Assembly: GCA_963205265.1 (NCBI GenBank)
Contig: CAUJJI010000219.1
Coordinates: 1-53,780, forward strand
From: Pseudomonadota bacterium
GTDB lineage: Bacteria > Pseudomonadota > Alphaproteobacteria > Sphingomonadales > Sphingomonadaceae
Reading direction: 5' to 3'
Length of the DNA: 53,780 nt
In this document: in pieces, positions 52,735 to 53,780 of the stretch
How the letters are laid out: each line of letters begins with the position of its first letter
Numbering within the stretch: the first letter of the stretch is position 1
Notes under the pieces: model-generated
Databases searched by the model: none
What the model was told of the DNA's origin: nothing
The model's input: the letters and a program-made list of their open reading frames with translations, nothing else
Program-made: the position numbers and the translations under genes

Positions 52735-52746
52735 AATTGTAATTTC
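52735..52746. promoter_or_regulatory. Candidate operator motif AATTGTAATTTC in the divergent promoter
   Basis: The AT-rich segment 52731-52760 lies between the CoA-transferase and TetR genes. AATTGTAATTTC recurs with one change at 53752-53763, on the other side of the TetR gene. TetR regulators commonly bind near their own gene, so this motif is a candidate site. The 278-base gap shows no gene. Confidence 0.4.
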
Positions 52747-52899
52747 ATTTCTAATTTGTAGGATGCCTGCGGTGTCTTGCTTTGCAAACTTTCGTTGCAG
52801 TGTTATGGGCGCCGCCTTGGCAGGAGAGGGGCAGATGACCTTCCACGCAATTTCGCGAGAGGGTAAGGTCCGTCCTAGCCGGGCAAGAGGTGCGGCCTG

Positions 52900-53613
52900 A
52901 TGTCCGATGAAACGCCGCGCAATCGCGCCGCGGCCCGCATATACTCAAAGTCGATAGAAAAACGGCAGCGTATCCTTGACGCGGCTGCAAAGGCGTTGGC
53001 GATGCAGGGCTATTCGGAAGCCAAGCTCTCGGACATCGCGCGCGAGGCCGGCACTCATGCCGGAAGCCTTTATTACTATTTCCCTTCGCGCGACAGCCTA
53101 ATGAAGGAAGTGATGAACATCGCCGCCAGCCGCATGTTCGTCGAATCCGATGCGCTGAGCGATGACGACACTTCACTTTCGCCGATCCATCACGTGCGTT
53201 CGTTCATCCGAAAGATGATCGAACAGCGGATTTCTATGAAGAGTGATTACTACCTGCGGGCGTTCCTGCTGAACTACGGGCAGGTTCCCGACCACATCCG
53301 CAAGAAGTTGAGAGCAAAGCCGCGCCGTACGCGCAGGATTCTGACCGGATTGATGGACAAGGCCCAGGCGGCCGGCGAGATTCCTGAGCATGTCGATACC
53401 AGCGCCGCCACCCAGTTCATCTTCGGCGCGACAAGCTGGCTGACGATGTGGTACGAACCGTCCGGCCCAACCTCTCCCGCCAAATTGACCGAGAGCTTTC
53501 TCGACCTCATGCTCCACGGGCTGATCGCGGCGCGCATGCCGCAGTCGGATGTCGTTAGGGAACTTCCCGCCCCGGCAAAGCAGCGCAAGCGTCGCGCCGT
53601 TCGGACCGGCTAA
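52900..53613 (+). CDS. TetR/AcrR family regulator of the catabolic cluster
   Basis: A 237-aa regulator. The helix-turn-helix is 'AKLSDIAREAGTHAGSLYYYFPSRDSL' (about 41-66), and the C-terminal ligand-binding part is followed by a basic tail (KQRKRRAVRTG). GAGGTG lies upstream of the ATG at 52900. Its position, divergent from the CoA-transferase genes, suggests that it represses that operon until a pathway acyl-CoA is present; this is inferred. Confidence 0.93.
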   Translation: MSDETPRNRAAARIYSKSIEKRQRILDAAAKALAMQGYSEAKLSDIAREAGTHAGSLYYYFPSRDSLMKEVMNIAASRMFVESDALSDDDTSLSPIHHVRSFIRKMIEQRISMKSDYYLRAFLLNYGQVPDHIRKKLRAKPRRTRRILTGLMDKAQAAGEIPEHVDTSAATQFIFGATSWLTMWYEPSGPTSPAKLTESFLDLMLHGLIAARMPQSDVVRELPAPAKQRKRRAVRTG

Positions 53614-53622
53614 ACTGCTTCC

Positions 53623-53643
53623 GGCTTTGATTGCATCAAAGCC
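53623..53643 (+). terminator. Terminator-like hairpin after the TetR gene
   Basis: GGCTTTGAT (53623-53631) and ATCAAAGCC (53635-53643) form a perfect 9-bp stem with a TGC loop, ten bases after the stop. The nearest T-run (TTGTTTT) is about 15 bases further, so termination is probable but not typical. Confidence 0.55.
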
Positions 53644-53667
53644 AGCGCTCTAGAACCTTGTTTTACC

Positions 53668-53711
53668 GTGATTTCCGAGTCGCCAGATGATTCCATCTGG
53701 CTCGAAATCAC
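53668..53711. repeat. Long interrupted inverted repeat in the gap after the TetR gene
   Basis: GTGATTTC and GCCAGATG (53668-53675, 53682-53689) pair with CATCTGGC and GAAATCAC (53694-53701, 53704-53711), with a small internal loop. It resembles short intergenic palindromic repeats of alphaproteobacteria. The rest of 53614-53780 contains no gene. Confidence 0.5.
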
Positions 53712-53751
53712 TCCAGGCACTGTCGAGGATCAGAAATCTCCTCCGAACACA

Positions 53752-53763
53752 AATTGTAATTCC
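53752..53763. promoter_or_regulatory. Second copy of the AATTGTAATTYC motif
   Basis: AATTGTAATTCC, extended to AATTG-TAATTC-CAATT (53752-53767), a five-base dyad. It lies at the window end, probably upstream of a gene outside the window, and matches the motif at 52735. Confidence 0.35.
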
Positions 53764-53780
53764 AATTGTATTTAGAACCA

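Overview
The window is most likely from a sphingomonad (Alphaproteobacteria, Sphingomonadales, Novosphingobium-like). The reasons are high GC, two TonB-dependent receptors with the N-terminal style usual in sphingomonads, a small DUF6961-type protein, dispersed GATCCTCCCC-type intergenic repeats, and a catabolic cluster rich in CoA-transferases, SDR, BVMO and MaoC-like genes. No rRNA, CRISPR array, transposase or integrase was recognised.

Layout. (1) 1-3948: a TetR regulator, then a tightly overlapping methionine-salvage operon (72-aa membrane-anchored protein, mtnB, mtnD, mtnC, mtnA). (2) 3967-8124: a DUF6961-type gene, a phosphotransferase plus carboxymuconolactone-decarboxylase-like pair, a DUF1643 gene and a DUF7064-like gene. 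(3) 8215-18551: a chemotaxis locus. One minus-strand operon encodes a membrane MCP, a STAS protein, CheA, CheR, CheB, CheD, CheY, CheW and a small unknown protein. Divergent from it are a second CheB, in which the catalytic His is replaced by Ala, and a soluble globin-coupled (HemAT-like) receptor. (4) 18631-37879: housekeeping genes, including tRNA-Thr, rarA, a GT4 glycosyltransferase, an outer-membrane barrel, typA, a TonB receptor, DUF805, a YbbA/YbbP-like ABC pair divergent from a TesA-like lipoprotein, recF, yhhQ and an epoxide-hydrolase-like gene whose nucleophile position is Asn. (5) 37965-53780: beyond tRNA-Arg(TCT) the sequence is visibly less GC-rich and holds a catabolic, probably acquired, cluster: SDR, LysR, HSL-type esterase, Baeyer-Villiger-type monooxygenase, MFS transporter, CMD-like protein, MmgE/PrpD, TonB receptor, double-hotdog dehydratase, two class III CoA-transferases and a TetR.

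How the genes may work together. In region 3 the two receptors both end in a W-x-x-F tail that resembles the CheR/CheB tether of enteric receptors, so they probably feed one CheA/CheW/CheY pathway with CheR/CheB/CheD adaptation. The degenerate CheB next to the oxygen-sensor-like receptor is the most unusual component. In region 5 the gene set suggests uptake of a hydrophobic cyclic compound, oxidation of an alcohol to a ketone, Baeyer-Villiger oxidation to an ester or lactone, hydrolysis, CoA activation and hydration. The substrate cannot be read from the sequence. Three proteins (CheB2, the epoxide hydrolase and MmgE/PrpD) differ from their families at positions expected to be catalytic, and the BVMO differs at its fingerprint His.
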